A DNA stretch of 64,000 bases from Prorocentrum cordatum (GCA_963575745.1 CAUYUJ010018042.1:1-64000); one strand, 5' to 3'. Shown: positions 20,734-33,387, counted from the first letter of the stretch. The notes: generated by a model not told the origin, from the letters alone. Numbers and translations are program-made.

Positions 20734-21916
20734 GGCGCCCCTGGATGGAGACGAGGACCACGCCGCTGAGGCGCAGGCCATCACATCAAAGCGATATCAT
20801 GCGAGGCAGCGCCTACTCGTTGCTTGCCCTTTCAATTGGTCGGAGAGGGGCGCCAAGCTTGAGCACTGGTGCAGCCACGAGGTCGGGTGCGGGTGCAGGT
20901 CAAACGCTGATGCAGCTGCTTTCGTATTAGGTTTGCTTTCAGACGCGTGCCTCGACGCGTCGCCCGAGATTCCAGCAACAAACAAATGGAACAAAGTGTT
21001 TCCTCCAATTTCATGGTGGTGCTTCCTGTGCAGCTTCGGGGGGGGGGTACTCCAGGAGTCGATGCAGGGCGTCAAGGTATCTCGTATTGACAGTGCGGGT
21101 GACGTGAACTCTTTGTCCCTGATCGACGTTGCAGGCCCAGAGTCCGATGATCTATATCGTGCTTTGAACGCCATCCGGTGGGGCAAAATCGCCAAATATA
21201 TTGCTGCACAGTGCACTCAAGAGAATCTTGGGATCGCAGCCAGCATCTGCAGACTCGCGACGCCATTTTTGAAGCAGACTTTCCAGGGGGCTGCACAGCA
21301 TAGGGAGTCTAACATTCTCACGTACATTTGGGCGCCCACGAACCCCGCCTGCAACCTCGTCCAAAGCATGGGCCGTCGCTGTGTGTCTGACCCCGAGGGC
21401 TCCTTGGAGGTTCGCTTTCTGGCGGGGTGGTTAGCGCACATGTCGGATCGAGCGCGGCATCACGTGGCCAGCACGATGTATGCTTTCATGGCGTCCCTGA
21501 TGTATCGGTGTGTATTTTGTTGGGAGGAATGGCCGTATGCTTTGGGGCTCCTGGTCCTGGACCATGTGCCTGACGCCAGGAAACAAGAAATTGTTGATGC
21601 CTTTCGTCGTTGTGAAAAATGTTGTTGCACTGTCGTTGACGGTTTCACTATGCCGCTCAAGTCCCAGTTGGCCAATCCGGGCGATGTCTTGAATCGCCGA
21701 AACATTCTCTACATCCAGGATGCATTCGAGTGCTGCGACTGCACGAATGTGCTCATTGAGGACCGCTTTGGCCGCGGTCGAAGGCAGAGCGCTTCCAATT
21801 CTGGAAATTACCAGGCGTTATCCACCGTTTGCAGCAACCATGTGATTGGAGAGCTCAAGGCGTTGCACAACGTGGCCTCGATACATTTCCAGGAGACCCA
21901 TATGGAGCCGGTCTGA
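20734..21916 (+). CDS. Same gene, exon B (central region)
   Basis: Begins after CGGCAG in the phase left by exon A, and a stop at 20723-20725 lies just before it. The product runs APLDGDEDHAAEAQAITSKR onward for about 390 residues. Recognisable blocks are LVACPFNWSERGAKLEHWCS, the tail FRRCEKCCCTVVDGF, and an IEDRFGRGRR motif followed by NHVIGELKALH. The IEDRF block followed by a His-containing segment is the part I most associate with the unnamed dinoflagellate family. The frame reaches TGA at 21914-21916, but phase with exon C favours an earlier donor such as GTTGCA at 21862. That exon end is unresolved. The intron to exon C contains CTTGGG-type repeats (22310-22500). Confidence 0.6.
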
Positions 21917-22670
21917 TAGGGGCGGGTAGGCTCTGTAGTTCATGCCACAGACGTTGTCGGCCAGGCTTTGCAAGAGGGGGGCGTGGCACTTTGAAGCACG
22001 ATCCATTGAGTGAGATCTGATGGCATAGCATCGCGATGACTGCGCGGAGCGGCGCAGGTCGTCGTCCAGAGCGAAGCTTCCTCATCGCGCCGACCGACTA
22101 CAGTGGAGCTGCGATGGAAGAATTTTGCGAGGCGCGTCTTTCATTATTGTATGATTATGTTTGCATTGCATGTGCTCTCCTTTCGCTCTCTGCTCTCTTC
22201 GGCCCCCCCCCCCTCGCCCTGATGGAGAGTAGGCGTCGCTGGCGGTGGCGCGGAGGTAATGGATCGCCCTCGGGAATTCCGTTCGCCTTATTGGGGTCCA
22301 TCCTAGGGCGTTCTTGGATCTGGGAGTGGGATGCCCAGGAGGCTCCATGAGGGGCCCAAGAAAGAGGGCGCCCAGGAGAGTAAGACAATGACGATGACCC
22401 CGCGTGAGAAATATGCGGGCAATCTTTCGAGCCTTCTCGGGGCTCCCCTGAGGCTCCACAAGAACTTCGAAGGCGCTCCAGGGGCCTCCTGAAAGTCCGA
22501 AACACCTGGGGCTGTTAGATGACCTTAATAGGGTTAGAAAAAGGTAGCGCAGGCGGCTCCCTGGTGCATGGTGCATGCGGTATGCGCGCGTGTGCGTGCG
22601 CGCGCTCGCCTGCGTGATTGCGCGCGCTGGTGAGCCCGCGCTCCCATAGGGCCTGCCCCGGCCTTGACAG

Positions 22671-24141
22671 GCAGAAGCGGTCCCAGTACACTATTCCAGA
22701 ACTGGGTCTTCAGTGGTCGGGCATGACAGAACACGAGCGCGACGCATGGGCCGTCACAGATACGAGGCAGGCTCGCCCAGTCATGACGAGGCCCCAGCAG
22801 ATGCCAGAGGAGGCCACGCCGTTCAAGATAGGAACGGACCGGTTGCCAGTTTCTTTGGATTTTCTTGCTGCGAATGTCTGCGATCAAGTAAGAGCATTGA
22901 GCGACGCATGGAAGGACGACAATGAACGTTTGGTGGTCTCAGGCCCTGGGATGGATGAGATCAATCAGGATGCGAAGTCTTGCTGTCGCTTGCTTGGACT
23001 AGGGAGATGCCAGGGGGATTTGCAGGGCTGGCAGTCAGAGTGTCGTAAGCGGCATCAGTGGCAGCAGACCAAGTTAGTTTATTATGAGGCGCCCAACTTT
23101 CACTTGGACTTCGAACCGTCGATCCTGTTGCCTCTCTTCCGATTTCGACCCGAAGGCGATGGGGACCCATTAGTTGTCCTCAGGGCTTCCAGGCTCAAGA
23201 GTCCCGTGATTGGTTTATACTTGAAGTGCGACGTAGTCGGGGATGGGCCCGTTGTCCCTGGATGCATAATCAAGCCGCAACTTGTGAGAGGACGTGAGGG
23301 CTTTTGGAAGCCGGCCGATTTGACCTGGCACATGATTAATGCAGCCCCGTCCTTCCGGGTGGACAATGCATCCTATAAGTTCAAGTCTTTGCACGAGTTG
23401 GAAGTCATAAGTATAAGTGATATTACAGACGAGTTGCACCTCATCAAAGCCAGAGAACGAAGCGATCCAACTGTGGTCGGCGTCACGAGCGTCGTCAAGG
23501 CCATGTTCCAGGAGGGCCCCCCCCCAGAAAAGAAGCAGAAGAAGAGGAAGGTCGCGCCGAGCGATGTCCCCGACCACCCTGGAGGAGGCATTGCGGGGAG
23601 CGGGCCTGGAGGCGCAGACGCCGCGCCTGGCGGCGACGACGCGGGCGGAGGGGGTGAGGAGGAGGACCCCCATGAGTCCGATGAGGAACGGTCCGAGGAC
23701 GACGGCGACGGCGTCCCCCCGGGGCCTCCACCGCCTCCTCCGCCGCTACCTCTGCCGCCGCCGCCTGAGCCGCCGCCCCCGGCGCCTTTTGTCGAAGAGG
23801 GCGACGAGGGGTCCGCCATGGACCAGGATGAGTGGAGGGAGATCAGCGGGGACTCTGCTCGCATGTGGTTTGACGATGCAACTAAGCAAGTAATGGACAC
23901 CGTAACGAAGTTGCCTGTCGGCAGTCTGTCCATCATGAGAAAAAATGAGCCTGGCGAGGCGCTCTCAGTGTACTGTCGCATCCATGGGTGCAAGTGCCCA
24001 CCTGCGCCAGTGGCAAGGGCGCCTACGACCGATGCCGTGCTGGCTTGGTTTCTGGCAGGGCTGGAGCTGCCGAAGGGGGCACCAGGTAGGGCGGCGCACA
24101 CAGCGATGTATAGGGACCTGCTGAATAGCCTTAAGAAGTAA
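22671..24141 (+). CDS. Same gene, terminal exon C
   Basis: The acceptor is CCTTGACAG and the stop is TAA at 24139-24141. It encodes about 490 residues: an N-terminal helical block (YTIPELGLQWSGMTEHERDA), a globular region, then a disordered stretch with the nuclear-localisation-like KKQKKRKV (23534-23557). Acidic DEERSEDDGD and poly-Pro follow, and the end carries VYCRIHGCKCPP followed by LAWFLAGLELPKG. The C-x3-H-x-C-x-C cluster followed by a Trp-containing helix is, as I recall, a shared C-terminal signature of the same unnamed family. Function is unknown. Nuclear location is an inference from the basic motif. Confidence 0.65.
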
Positions 24142-25689
24142 GGGAAACATCGCGGTGGAGTCTGCATGCGCATGTGACATGTAAGGCGTGCATGGTGACG
24201 ATGGCGATGACAGTGACGACGACGATCGTGAATCATGAATCATGAATCATGAATCATATTGACTAATGAAGATGTGTATTCGATACCTCCTGATATTAGG
24301 GCGTGCGGAGGTTGCTGAAATTGAGCGAAACTCGGCGAAACCATGGGCGGACGACCCTGAAGGGCATTCCATGGGCGGAAGCTGGCTGAAGCAGGACAAC
24401 AACGAATCATGATAAACGATGCCGACGGTTGATGACGATGATGCTGATCATGATGTTCATGAGTTCATGAGTCATGTTGCTGATGCTTGCCGACAGTGAT
24501 GATGCGATTATGTCCACGACGACGATGATGATGAGGAGAAGGATGAGCTGTTCGTGGCATGAGCTTGTAGTGGTAGGGAGCGGCTGATCGAAGCATCCAT
24601 ATTCCCCCGCCCGCCGACTGAGGATGATTTCATGGGTTCTTGTCGATGTCACCGTTGCCGTCGTCACCTCCTGCTCCATTTCCCTCCCCCTTTCTGCCCC
24701 CGCCTCTTTGCCACTTGCCCATCCTTTTCCCTCGCCTGACCCCAGGATGCATTTGGTCCTTGGTCATGGCCAGGCTTGAGCATGCCCTCTTCGTAAGCAT
24801 CTTTCGCGCGGACTCACCGCGCGCCGTTTCCCGAAGGCCCGGGCGTAGTGATACGGAGACAGGGAGGTCGTTGCGAATTGGCGATCGTTTCTGCACATGG
24901 CTTAGGCTTTCGAGTTCCCCTGGCCACCCGGAGCCGAGCGAGTTGAGCATGTGCGGCACGTTCTCGCAGGCCTTCGGGCCCGAGCCCCGAGTCGGTCGAG
25001 GGTCGTTCTTGTGTGGCATCAGCGGACGTTGCCGTTGCCGACCGCCCTCTCTGGCGTCGGCGCGAAGACCTACTCGGGCATAAGTGCCCCTGGCCTCCCT
25101 AGAGCATGGCAACCGCATCCGATGAGCAGGTGGACACTGCGAGATCATTTGGCCCATGCCCACGCGTTATTCACAACGCCTCCTCTTGCTTGACTGCTAT
25201 GGCCTCGGTGGCCTTGGAAGCGTTCGGCGTCTTCTCGGGTGTCCTCTGCCTTCCTTCCCCTTGTCACCAGTCGGCCAGGGCCAAGTCTGGCAGGTGGGCG
25301 GCATGCGAATGTTTGGATCGAGGGGTGCGTCCCCACCTCGCCGCGGGCAGCCCCGCGCCGTTCGAGGGCCAAGAGGCGAGCCGCACCTGTGCGCCAGGTG
25401 CCCCGCCCCCCCGCTCGCGGCGTCAGCCACGCGCGCGCCGCCTCTTGAGTTGCCCCCCATCGGCCTCGGCCTTGCCTGTCCAAGAGTGTCTCCCCATCGG
25501 CCTCAGTCTTGCCCCCCATCGGCCTCTTGAGTTGTCCCCCATCGGCCTCGGCCTCAGCCCTCGCGGGTAGCACGCGGGAGTACTGAGTACAAGATGGCGT
25601 TGCGCGCTGAGGAGCCGCCTCCATATTGACATAAGTGCGCATGCTGTGGCATGGCAAGATAGGCGCATCATAAAAGGAGGTTAAATGCC
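24142..25689. other. Intergenic: short repeats only
   Basis: ATGAATC is repeated about four times at 24230-24258. CCCCATCGGCCTC units recur at 25456-25555. Minus-strand Arg/Gly-rich frames are composition effects. No gene is supported. Confidence 0.4.
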
Positions 25690-26100
25690 CCTTTGCACGC
25701 GCATCGTGTTACATGGTTCATACATTATTTGGATGTATGCATACACACATATGTGTTTATATGTACATAATTTTACATATATTCATATTTACGTGCGTTA
25801 ATTATTAATATAATGAGTCGTCATCATGATTTAAGTTTTTTATTTTGTTTCAGCGTCTTGCAGCAGCGGCGATCCCTGCTAATAAATGCGCGTACCTCCT
25901 TAAATGAGTCAGATCCCTGCTATTAAATGGTTCGTACACACTAAATTGGGTGATAAATGCAATGACGATGTTAGAACATTAATTCAAAAACATCAAAAAC
26001 ATAAAATAATAAATCAATAAATTAATTCATATCGTTCATGGTTTAATTACAAATAATGCATCACACATGTGCAATACGTTGTATTCGTATGTAATATACG
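25690..26100. repeat. AT-rich island
   Basis: About 400 bp of low-GC sequence with TATATG and AATAAAT runs between GC-rich flanks, comparable with the AT-rich element at 15278. Possible inverted ends (TTTGCACGCGCATCGTG and CATCACACATGTGCAA) pair only partly, so I do not call a MITE. Confidence 0.5.
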
Positions 26101-26199
26101 GCTCGAGGGCGCCTCCCCGCGTGCGCTAAGTACCCCCCCCCCCCCCCCCGGAGACACTGTTCTCTCCCGGGGGCAGTTTTCGAGGCTGGGCAACTACTT

Positions 26200-26330
26200 G
26201 CGACGACTCGTCCAAGCGACGCCGCGGACGAGCTCGAGATGTTAGGCGACCTTGGCGGAGATGATGACGCGCAGAGCGCTGTAGAATCGGATCTGGCGAG
26301 CTTGACTGTCATAGACGAGGCGGGGCAGAG
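26200..26330 (+). CDS. Candidate first exon of the AT-hook gene
   Basis: The frame with ATG 26239 reads DELEMLGDLGGDDDAQSAVE then SDLASLTVIDEAGQ, an acidic, coding-looking start. The donor is not resolved. Joining to 26567 needs one leftover base. Confidence 0.35.
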
Positions 26331-26566
26331 GGGGTTGGGCAGCGAAGGGGGGCTCAATGGGCTCTCATCTCGCGGGCGGCCCCCTTCCGCCTTCCGCCGC
26401 AATGGCCCCCGCTCTCCACCCCCTTCCCTCCTTCTCCTTCTCCCTCCCTCACCTCCGCTGTATCCCTTCCCACTATCTGCCCCGAGCTCCGCGCATGCCG
26501 CCAGCCAGGGCGGCGCGAGGCAGGCAATGGCGGCAAGTCGAGGTCGCGCTCCCCCCCCCGCCGCAG

Positions 26567-26697
26567 AGGCGTACATCTCGGACCTGATGATCATCTGCGT
26601 CAAAACATGCTCCTCTTGCAAGTGCATGTCCAACTCGCTCAGCCCGTTTACGAAGGGGCCGTTTCAACGCTCCAAGAAGCACCCGTGCCGGCGGGGG
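26567..26697 (+). CDS. Zinc-finger half exon of the AT-hook gene
   Basis: The acceptor is a C9 tract plus GCCGCAG, the best pyrimidine tract in the window. It encodes AYISDLMIICVKTCSSCKCM then SNSLSPFTKGPFQRSKKHPC. CSSC is the first half of a likely C-x2-C / C-x2-C zinc-binding unit whose second half (CKVC) is in the exon at 26920. It probably ends with CRRG at a GC donor (26698), which gives phase 0 to the next exon. Confidence 0.5.
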
Positions 26698-26919
26698 GCG
26701 GGGCGGGGAGGGCGGTGGCAGAGGGCAATTGGGGTCGCGAGATGAAGCAAGAAGTCTTTGGGGGCCTGGAGGAGTGCAGGGCCTGGGGGCCCCTGGATCA
26801 TTGGGGTCTGGGCCTGGGCTCCCCCTGCCGCCCCCTTCCTCAGGGTGTGCCACACCCTTGCCGGCGCCCTTCTTGCGAGTGTTGGCGGTGGGAGGCCCTG
26901 GGCCTCTGGCTCGTGTGAG

Positions 26920-27003
26920 AGGCCTCGCGGCCTCCGCTGCAAGGTGTGCGTCCTCGCATTTGCATTTGGCGGCTTTGCGGAGGAGCTCCCGCCAGCATCA
27001 ACG
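26920..27003 (+). CDS. Second zinc-finger half exon of the AT-hook gene
   Basis: Starts after GTGTGAG and reads RPRGLRCKVCVLAFAFGGFA then EELPPAST. CKVC followed by the aromatic/Gly helix completes the CxxC pair. A GA dinucleotide at 27004 would be a non-canonical donor that keeps phase 0 with the exon at 27143. That junction is inferred only from phase. Confidence 0.45.
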
Positions 27004-27142
27004 GATATTAGGGGCCAGTGGAGGCGGCTAGGGAGCGGGGCAGGCAGAGGACTCGGAGGATGGGGAAGGGGAGTCCGAGGAGAAGCATAGGGGAAGGCAT
27101 AGGGGATCGGGGACGAGTAGGACGTGAGGGATCCGGGATCAG

Positions 27143-27536
27143 TGTGGAGCCTCCGCTGTCCGAGAGGAGTTCAAGTCGCTTAATGACATGGTGGACTCGA
27201 TGTCCACGAAGCCCAAGGAGCACCCGACGCTCGTTTCGGAGTTCGTCGAGTCGACGGTCACCATCATTTCGCTGGTCAATAGTGGCGAGTTGAACATGAG
27301 GGTCGGCAAGAGGGTGAGGATGACCGTCGAGTCGATTATCCAGAGCAGGAGGAAGCAGGTCATCAAACTCTATGAACAGGAGGGCATCCTCGCTAAAATG
27401 AAATTCAAAGCCATACCGCTTCAGAAGTACTTGAAGGACAACCCCGAGGCCGACGTGAAGGAAGACGGGCTCATCATCAGGCAGTGCAAGCTGCCCGGCT
27501 TTACCTCATTGGTGGAGTGCGTATTGCTGAGGAAAG
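27143..27536 (+). CDS. Exon of the AT-hook gene
   Basis: Follows GGGATCAG and encodes REEFKSLNDMVDSMSTKPKE through GFTSLVECVLLRKG, a helical, charged segment. The donor is a consensus GT (AAAG then GTGACG, 27537). The intron of 221 bp (27537-27757) ends CTTGGAG, in matching phase, and shows the AG-G direct-repeat pattern common at dinoflagellate introns. Confidence 0.65.
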
Positions 27537-27757
27537 GTGACGAAGGTGGGCTGGGGGAACTTGTCGTCGGCAGTCGTTTCGACGGGCCGCGCAATTAAGA
27601 GTTTCGAGGGTTGGGTAGGGGGCGTGCTCGGGTATAAACGCATTGTTTGTTTATTTCAGGGCAGGTTATGGTTGAGTTTGGCAGCGCATGTAGGTTTTCA
27701 GATTCTCGGATACGATTGATTGAAACCGCGCGGCTCTTGACTCGTCTTGCCTTGGAG

Positions 27758-30059
27758 GTGTCTTTGACTTGGAGCTGACCTCTGCCCAGCTCATGTCGAA
27801 GGAAGAGACCCTCGACGACGGGTCGGCGCTGATCCGCCAAGACCAGATCGACAAGCGCTTCAGGAACCTCGGCGAGAAGGTCATGCAGCCGTTGATGAAG
27901 GCTGCAGAGAAGGCCACGCAGTACAAGCCAGCTCGGGAAGCCATAGCGCCCCCCCCTCCTCCTGAGCCCGCTGCTGGGGATGCAGCCGCGGGGGAGGATG
28001 CTGGGATGGAAGTCGTGGAGTCCAGCGACGGCGACGACGGGGAGGAGCCAGACGTCCTGTCCGGGTCGCTGCTGGGGAACTTGTTCGGCGACTCGTCCTC
28101 CTCCAGGGCGGCGGCCAAGACGAAGAGCACGGGAGCGGCTTCCTCGTCGGGACCGCATCCTTCCTCTGGCCGCGCCGCTGTGCGGCCAGCAGGCCCGACG
28201 CCATCGAAGACGCCACCGAGCGTGCAACAAAGGGGCACCAAGCGCGTTGCAGAGACTCCGACTCCAGAGTCAGGGAAGAAAGCCTCCCTTGAGGATTCCG
28301 AGGGCGAGGCCGGGAGGAGGCCGCGCGGCCGACCCCCGAAAGCTATCAACCCAGAAGAGTTGCTGCAAGAGGAGGGCCACTACGAGAACATGGAAAAGTT
28401 CGACACTCATGTCAGCGCTATTATGGACATCTGCGGCGGGAGCCAGGTCATGTTCGCGGTGCCCGACGAGATGGCGAAATGCATCACCAAGGCCAAAGCT
28501 GTCGTCAACAACCTTGACAAATGCGCCAATCATGCGAACGCCATCGAGAAGAAGCACGGAAAGAAGCACAGTGCCCCAGAAGAGATGAAGGAACTCTTGG
28601 CTTCATCAAAGAGAAAGACAAGGAACATGACAAACTTCATTCAGGAGTTCACGAAAAAGAAGAGAGACTTCGAGAAGCTTCGCGAGTTGCTGTCGGAGTT
28701 GAACACGGACAAAGTGTCGGTCCCTCCTTTGTTCAAGGTCGTCGTGTTCGTCAATTGTGTCTGCAATTTCGGGGTCTTCAAGCAGTTCGATCAGCTTCGA
28801 GAGGTCATGGGCTCTTTCACTCTTGATGGCGATGACTTCCTTCTGCATAGGAAGCCAGCGGAAAGGGGTGAGATTATCTCGATGGTTATCGAGACGACCA
28901 TGCCACGGATTTTCCAAGCGCTGCCTTCTGCCGCATCTTTTGAGCAGGGCCTCGATGTGCTAAATGCAATTCATGGGTACCTCGAGGTGGTGAGGAAACT
29001 CGAACCACTCAACATAGAGTTGGAAGAGCACCTGAAGTACTTGGCTGACGCTACGGGGCAAGGAGCGGATCCTGATGACCTCGTGATGAGCGATGCGATC
29101 GACGCGCTAGACGCCGTAGCTGCGGACGACGACTCAGAGAGCGCACTGAAGGCCAGCTTAGTCCTGAAGCAGTGGACGTCCTTGAAGGAACACATGGAGA
29201 CGATCAAAGAGGCGAGAAGGAAGGCAGTTGGACCAGTGCAGCTCCTCCCGAAGGTGGTCTCGATGGCCCGCGACTTCATGCAGAGTCCGCCGGTGCGCAG
29301 GAATCCCGACGTCTTCGGTCAGAAAATCACGTCCGCCCTCGCGCGTGCCCTGGACCGCTTGGCCCAGGACGACTTCAACTCCGAGGCTTCGAAGGCTCTC
29401 GCGATGTTCGCCCGCAAGTGCACGGAGATCATCAATGACGTGACGAAGAGCATTGCCGCGGACTGGGCCGCGAAGAAGCTGGATATCTTCATCTCTGCGA
29501 AGGACAAGGCTGGCGGCGAGGACTGGCGCAACGAAGTGACGGCCCTCGACAAGCTGATGAGGCCGCTGTACCTGGGCTTCGTCAAATTCGAGGGTCTAGG
29601 CCTCCTCCGCCCCGTCCACCTTCAGAAGCTGTCGAAGAAAGCCGCAGAGGAGGTCAATGAATGTAAGAAGGTCGTCATTGGGAGGATGAGGCTTATTACA
29701 ACGATGGTCGAGATCTGCAACACGGACTTCGATGTCATGGAAGCGCTCCACAAGATGGAGGACGCCGACCCTGACCTCGCGCCTCTGCTCATCGAGAAGT
29801 TTCACGCTGCAGAGCTCGCGATGCGGAACCTGCCAGAGCCCGCAGAGATCCCAGAGGAGTTCGTCAAGAAGCAGAAAGCGTTCGAACTTGCTTTCGGTCC
29901 CCGGCGCATTGCGATGACCCAGCTGGATGACCTGGGCGAGAAGCTCGGAGAAGCGTTCAAGACCATGCTGAATGTCGGGCCCGAGGAGGATGACCACGAC
30001 GTGAAGACGGCATCCAACACCGCCAACGGTCTCCACAACAAGATTGTGAAGCTCATGAG
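27758..30059 (+). CDS. Main exon of the AT-hook / coiled-coil protein
   Basis: The 2302-nt exon encodes about 767 residues. Order: VFDLELTSAQLMSKEETLDD; an acidic and Pro/Ser linker; PESGKKASLEDSEGEAG; the AT-hook-like RRPRGRPPKA (28318-28347); then about 550 residues of mostly amphipathic helix, e.g. MAKCITKAKAVVNNLDKCAN and ETIKEARRKAVGPVQLLPKV. The GRP core is typical of minor-groove binding, so a DNA- or chromatin-associated role is a fair inference, but no enzyme domain is recognised. The donor is GTTTCG after ATGAG, which joins AG to G at 30432 to give Arg. Codon use is uniformly GC-ending in the same style as the neighbours. Confidence 0.75.
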
Positions 30060-30431
30060 GTTTCGGGGTTGGGAAAGCCCGACTACGGTGCATTTGGTCC
30101 TCGCGATGTCTTCGATTGAGCGCTCGTCGCGATTCGAGCGGAGATGTCATTGGGGGGGAGGGCGGCGGCAGGGAGGAGGATGATGATGATGATGAGGAGG
30201 AGGATGCGTTAGAATGTGCGCGACTGGGGAGCACAGCAGAATTTGTAAGACCTCTTCTGTTAAAGTGTGTTTGGCTCAGCTAAATCCTCCTCTGGATTTG
30301 CAGGAGGAGGCCGACGGGGAGGAGGAGGAGGAGGATGAGGAGGAGGAGGGGGTGGTCGGGCGGGTCGCTGGGCGGAGGTGGATGATTGGGTGAATGAGGA
30401 TAGGGAGGAAATGAATCGCGTTGCCTGATAG

Positions 30432-31281
30432 GTGGTCGCACGACATTCCCAAGTGGGAGAGAACCATGGAGCTCCTCCTTGCTACGACGACGTGTGTCCG
30501 GGCGGCTACCTTCTTCAAGATGCTGCGCGATGACCCCGACTCCGCCAAGGCGGACCAGAAGGTTGGGGACATCCGTGCAGCGCTCGGCCTCCTGACTGAA
30601 AAGGCGGAGCAGTGTATCGACATCTGGGGCACCTACGCGGATGATGAAGCTCTTACCTGCTTTGCTGGGTGGGTGGCAAATTTCCACAACGCTCTGAAGG
30701 CGCAAACCGACATCGTCGTCGAGATGGCCAAGACGGAGTCGGATGAGCTTGCCGAGGAGCTTAAGGACGGCCTGGCCTCATTCACCATAGAGTCCACCCA
30801 GAAGGAGGCGAACAGTGCCAAGGATCTGGTGGAAACTATTTTCAAGAAGCTTAAGAAGCTCGAGGACAAGTTGAACCTCCTCGACGTCTCAAAGGATTCC
30901 GTCCCCGGCTTCGCCCGCTGCACTTCTGAGAAGGATCGGGCCCAGGATATCACCATCGGCTGGGCCGCCACCACGATCTTGGCGTTCAAGTCCGTTCGGG
31001 AGAAGGCGGCAGGTCTTCAGAGCCGCATGCAGCTCGGGAAGATCTATCGCGAGAACTTGAAGGACGCGACGAAGGAGCGGTTGGATAAGATGAAGGTGAA
31101 TGATGAGATGCTCGCAGCCATCCGCGAGATTCTGAACATCAAGGTGAGCGGCGGCGAAGTCGAGGAGGTACAGGGGGAGGGGGAGAAGCCGTCCAAGCGC
31201 GCGAAGGTCGCCGGCGGCAAGGGCGGCGGCAAGGGCGGCAGGGGCGGCGGCAAGGGCGGCAGGGGCGCTAAAGCCGCTTAG
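30432..31281 (+). CDS. Terminal exon of the AT-hook protein
   Basis: The acceptor is TGATAG. It reads WSHDIPKWERTMELLLATTT onward for 282 residues, ending at TAG (31279-31281). The body is helical and Lys/Glu-rich. The tail carries KPSKRAKVAGGKGGGKGGRG then GGKGGRGAKAA, a Gly/Lys/Arg tail typical of nucleic-acid-binding proteins. The preceding intron (30060-30431) holds (GAT)n and (GAG)n runs. No family name is offered. Confidence 0.75.
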
Positions 31282-32313
31282 CCACCCCGACGCACGTCCA
31301 CCTGAGCCTGAGCCTGGCGGTCTTGGGCGCCAACTTGACGGGCGATGCGGCGATCGACGTCTTCGATTGGGCTTAGGCTGTCTTTGGGTTTGTGATTCTA
31401 GGGAGTTTGAGTCAGGGTTCGGCTTCTCCCTAGCGGTCGCTCATGGGAAATGACAGCCTGCCCCTGGGGCATGCAAGTTTGCCGCGGCCATTGGCTTCGA
31501 TGCTATGGCCCGAAGCCTCCAGAGGAAGCGGGGAGGAGGGGTACAAGCGAGGGGGAGGCAGGGCGATGGCGGGGGGAGGGCGGCAGGGAAGACAAGCATA
31601 GAGAGCGGGGGGGTGTCCAGAGGCTCTTCTAGTGGGGGGGCGCTCGGCGAGTCGCGGGCAGCTGGGCGCGGGCGCTCGTGGCTCGCTTCTTCTGCTCAAT
31701 GGCCGAGCGGTCGCGCGCTCCGGGGGCGCCCAGTCGGGCGCTTTCCCAGAGCGCGGGAGCAAGTACGTTTTCTGGGGTGCCCAGCTCCGCGCGTCACAGC
31801 GGAAGTAAAAGGAAGATCGGGTCATGAGAATATCGCACATCGGGGCAAGCTGGGATCCCCTTTGATATGTCGCGGGGGCTGGGCGCCGTTGATCGCCCGC
31901 GCGACGCAGCAGCGATTGGGAGAAGTGGACGCGCACTGGAAAACATCGGGGAGGAGGAGGTGGAGAAGGGGGGAAGAGCAGAGGGGCAACGAGATCGCCT
32001 CCCATTTCGCCAAACCTTTGCCAGTTTACCCACGGGGTCGGGGCCTAATCTCGGCACCTCGGCAGCTTAGTTTCGGCCGCTTGATCAGTGGGCGGGCCGA
32101 GGCCACCTCCTTCTCCTCTTCATCGCCCTCCTCTTCCTCTTCCTCCTGCTCTTCCTCCTCCCCCTCCCCCTCTGCCTTCCCGCACGCGGGCCCTCGGACT
32201 ACGGGCCCTTGGTCCACGGCGGGAGGCGCGAACGACCCTTATATATCCTTCCCTCCGCTGCCTCTCCTCCTCACCCCACCCATCCCCCCTCCCCTGCGCC
32301 GCAGGTGCTTGCC
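31282..32313. other. Intergenic or 5' intron, no gene seen
   Basis: GC-rich, with a CTTCCTCCT pyrimidine run at 32105-32175 and a C-rich tract just before 32301. No exon is supported. Confidence 0.4.
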
Positions 32314-32365
32314 ATGGTGAAGAAGCGGTCCGCTGCCGCTTGCAGAGATGGCGATGGAGGCCAGC
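32314..32365 (+). CDS. Candidate first exon of the methyltransferase gene
   Basis: After a long C-rich tract and CGCCGCAG, GCCATGG starts MVKKRSAAACRDGDGGQRG. Basic and start-like, but the donor is not fixed. Confidence 0.25.
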
Positions 32366-32767
32366 GAGGCCCCCTTTCTTGTCAATAGGAGCAAAAGGAG
32401 GAGAGGGAGTAGTAGCAGGAGGTCAGGGATGAGGAGAGGATGAGGAGGGATGAGGAGGAGGGGGAGTAGTAGCAGGAGGAGGGAGAGTAGTACCATGGTA
32501 TCAAATCAAACATCAAAACAACAATGATCAAGAATACATGGGTAGCTACCATGCCTGAGCCGCTCCTGGGTCCTCATGGGATGTCTTCGGGTGCTGTTGG
32601 GGGGCCTCGGGGATACAGCGTCTTGGAAGGCCCGTCCTAAGCTGGGCCAACTAGTCTGTTGCGTTTTGCCCAGCTGGAGTTGCTCTCGGCACGTCTGAAC
32701 GGCATTGCCTCCTCTTGCATCTGGTGACCTTTGTTGCATCTGGTGACCTTCGTTGCAAATGACGTAG

Positions 32768-33229
32768 CCCGAGCGAGAGCTTCGCCTCGGGGCCCGCCCA
32801 GCCGCGCAAGCGCATTGCCCGTTGCCTGCGCGACCGAGGCAAAGCCAGCAAGCCCGACAAGACCGCCCAGGAGGCGATCGCCGACTGGGACGGGGCAGGC
32901 AAGACGTCCACGCCTCCTCGGCAGCGGCGCCGCACGGCTCGGGAGGTCGATGACGACGACTCGGATCATCGGCCACTTCAGGACGCGTCGCCCCCGGCGG
33001 GCCCTGGCGGCGCGCCCGCTAGCAAAAGGATGCAGCCGGGCCAGGCGGCCCGAAAGGAAGTGAAGGCGAAGGCGGCCAAACTTCCGCCATGCCCGATGAT
33101 CCGTGCACTCACGAACATGCTTCACGCTCTCCCGCCAGAGGACTTGGCTAAATTGATCGAGCACGTCCCGAAGGCTTTTCCGTCAGGGATCCGAGTGGCC
33201 AGCCTTTTCGCTGGCAGCGAGATCCAGTT
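32768..33229 (+). CDS. Cytosine-5 DNA methyltransferase-like gene, exon with motif I
   Basis: Starts after GACGTAG, where TGA closes the upstream frame. The N-terminal region is basic and acidic (PRKRIARCLRDRGKASKPDK, then RQRRRTAREVDDDDSD) and leads to MIRALTNMLHALPPEDLAKL. It ends with GIRVASLFAGSEIQ, the SAM-binding motif I of C5-methyltransferases (FxGxG in the family, FAGSE here). The donor is GTGCCC at 33230. The leftover TT joins G at 33388 to give Leu. The enzyme class transfers methyl from S-adenosylmethionine to cytosine C5 in DNA. Whether this copy acts on DNA is not shown. Confidence 0.7.
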
Positions 33230-33387
33230 GTGCCCCAGCCCCGCCCTGACCCCTTCTCCATCTTGGCCCTCGTCCGCCCGCGCATCGCCGCCTTCCTCGC
33301 GGTCGGAAGCCCTGGGCAGGGCGGGCTTGCGGGCGGGCTAGCGGGGGCCAAGCTTGACGAGGGGAAATGGGTGGGCTGCCCGCCCAG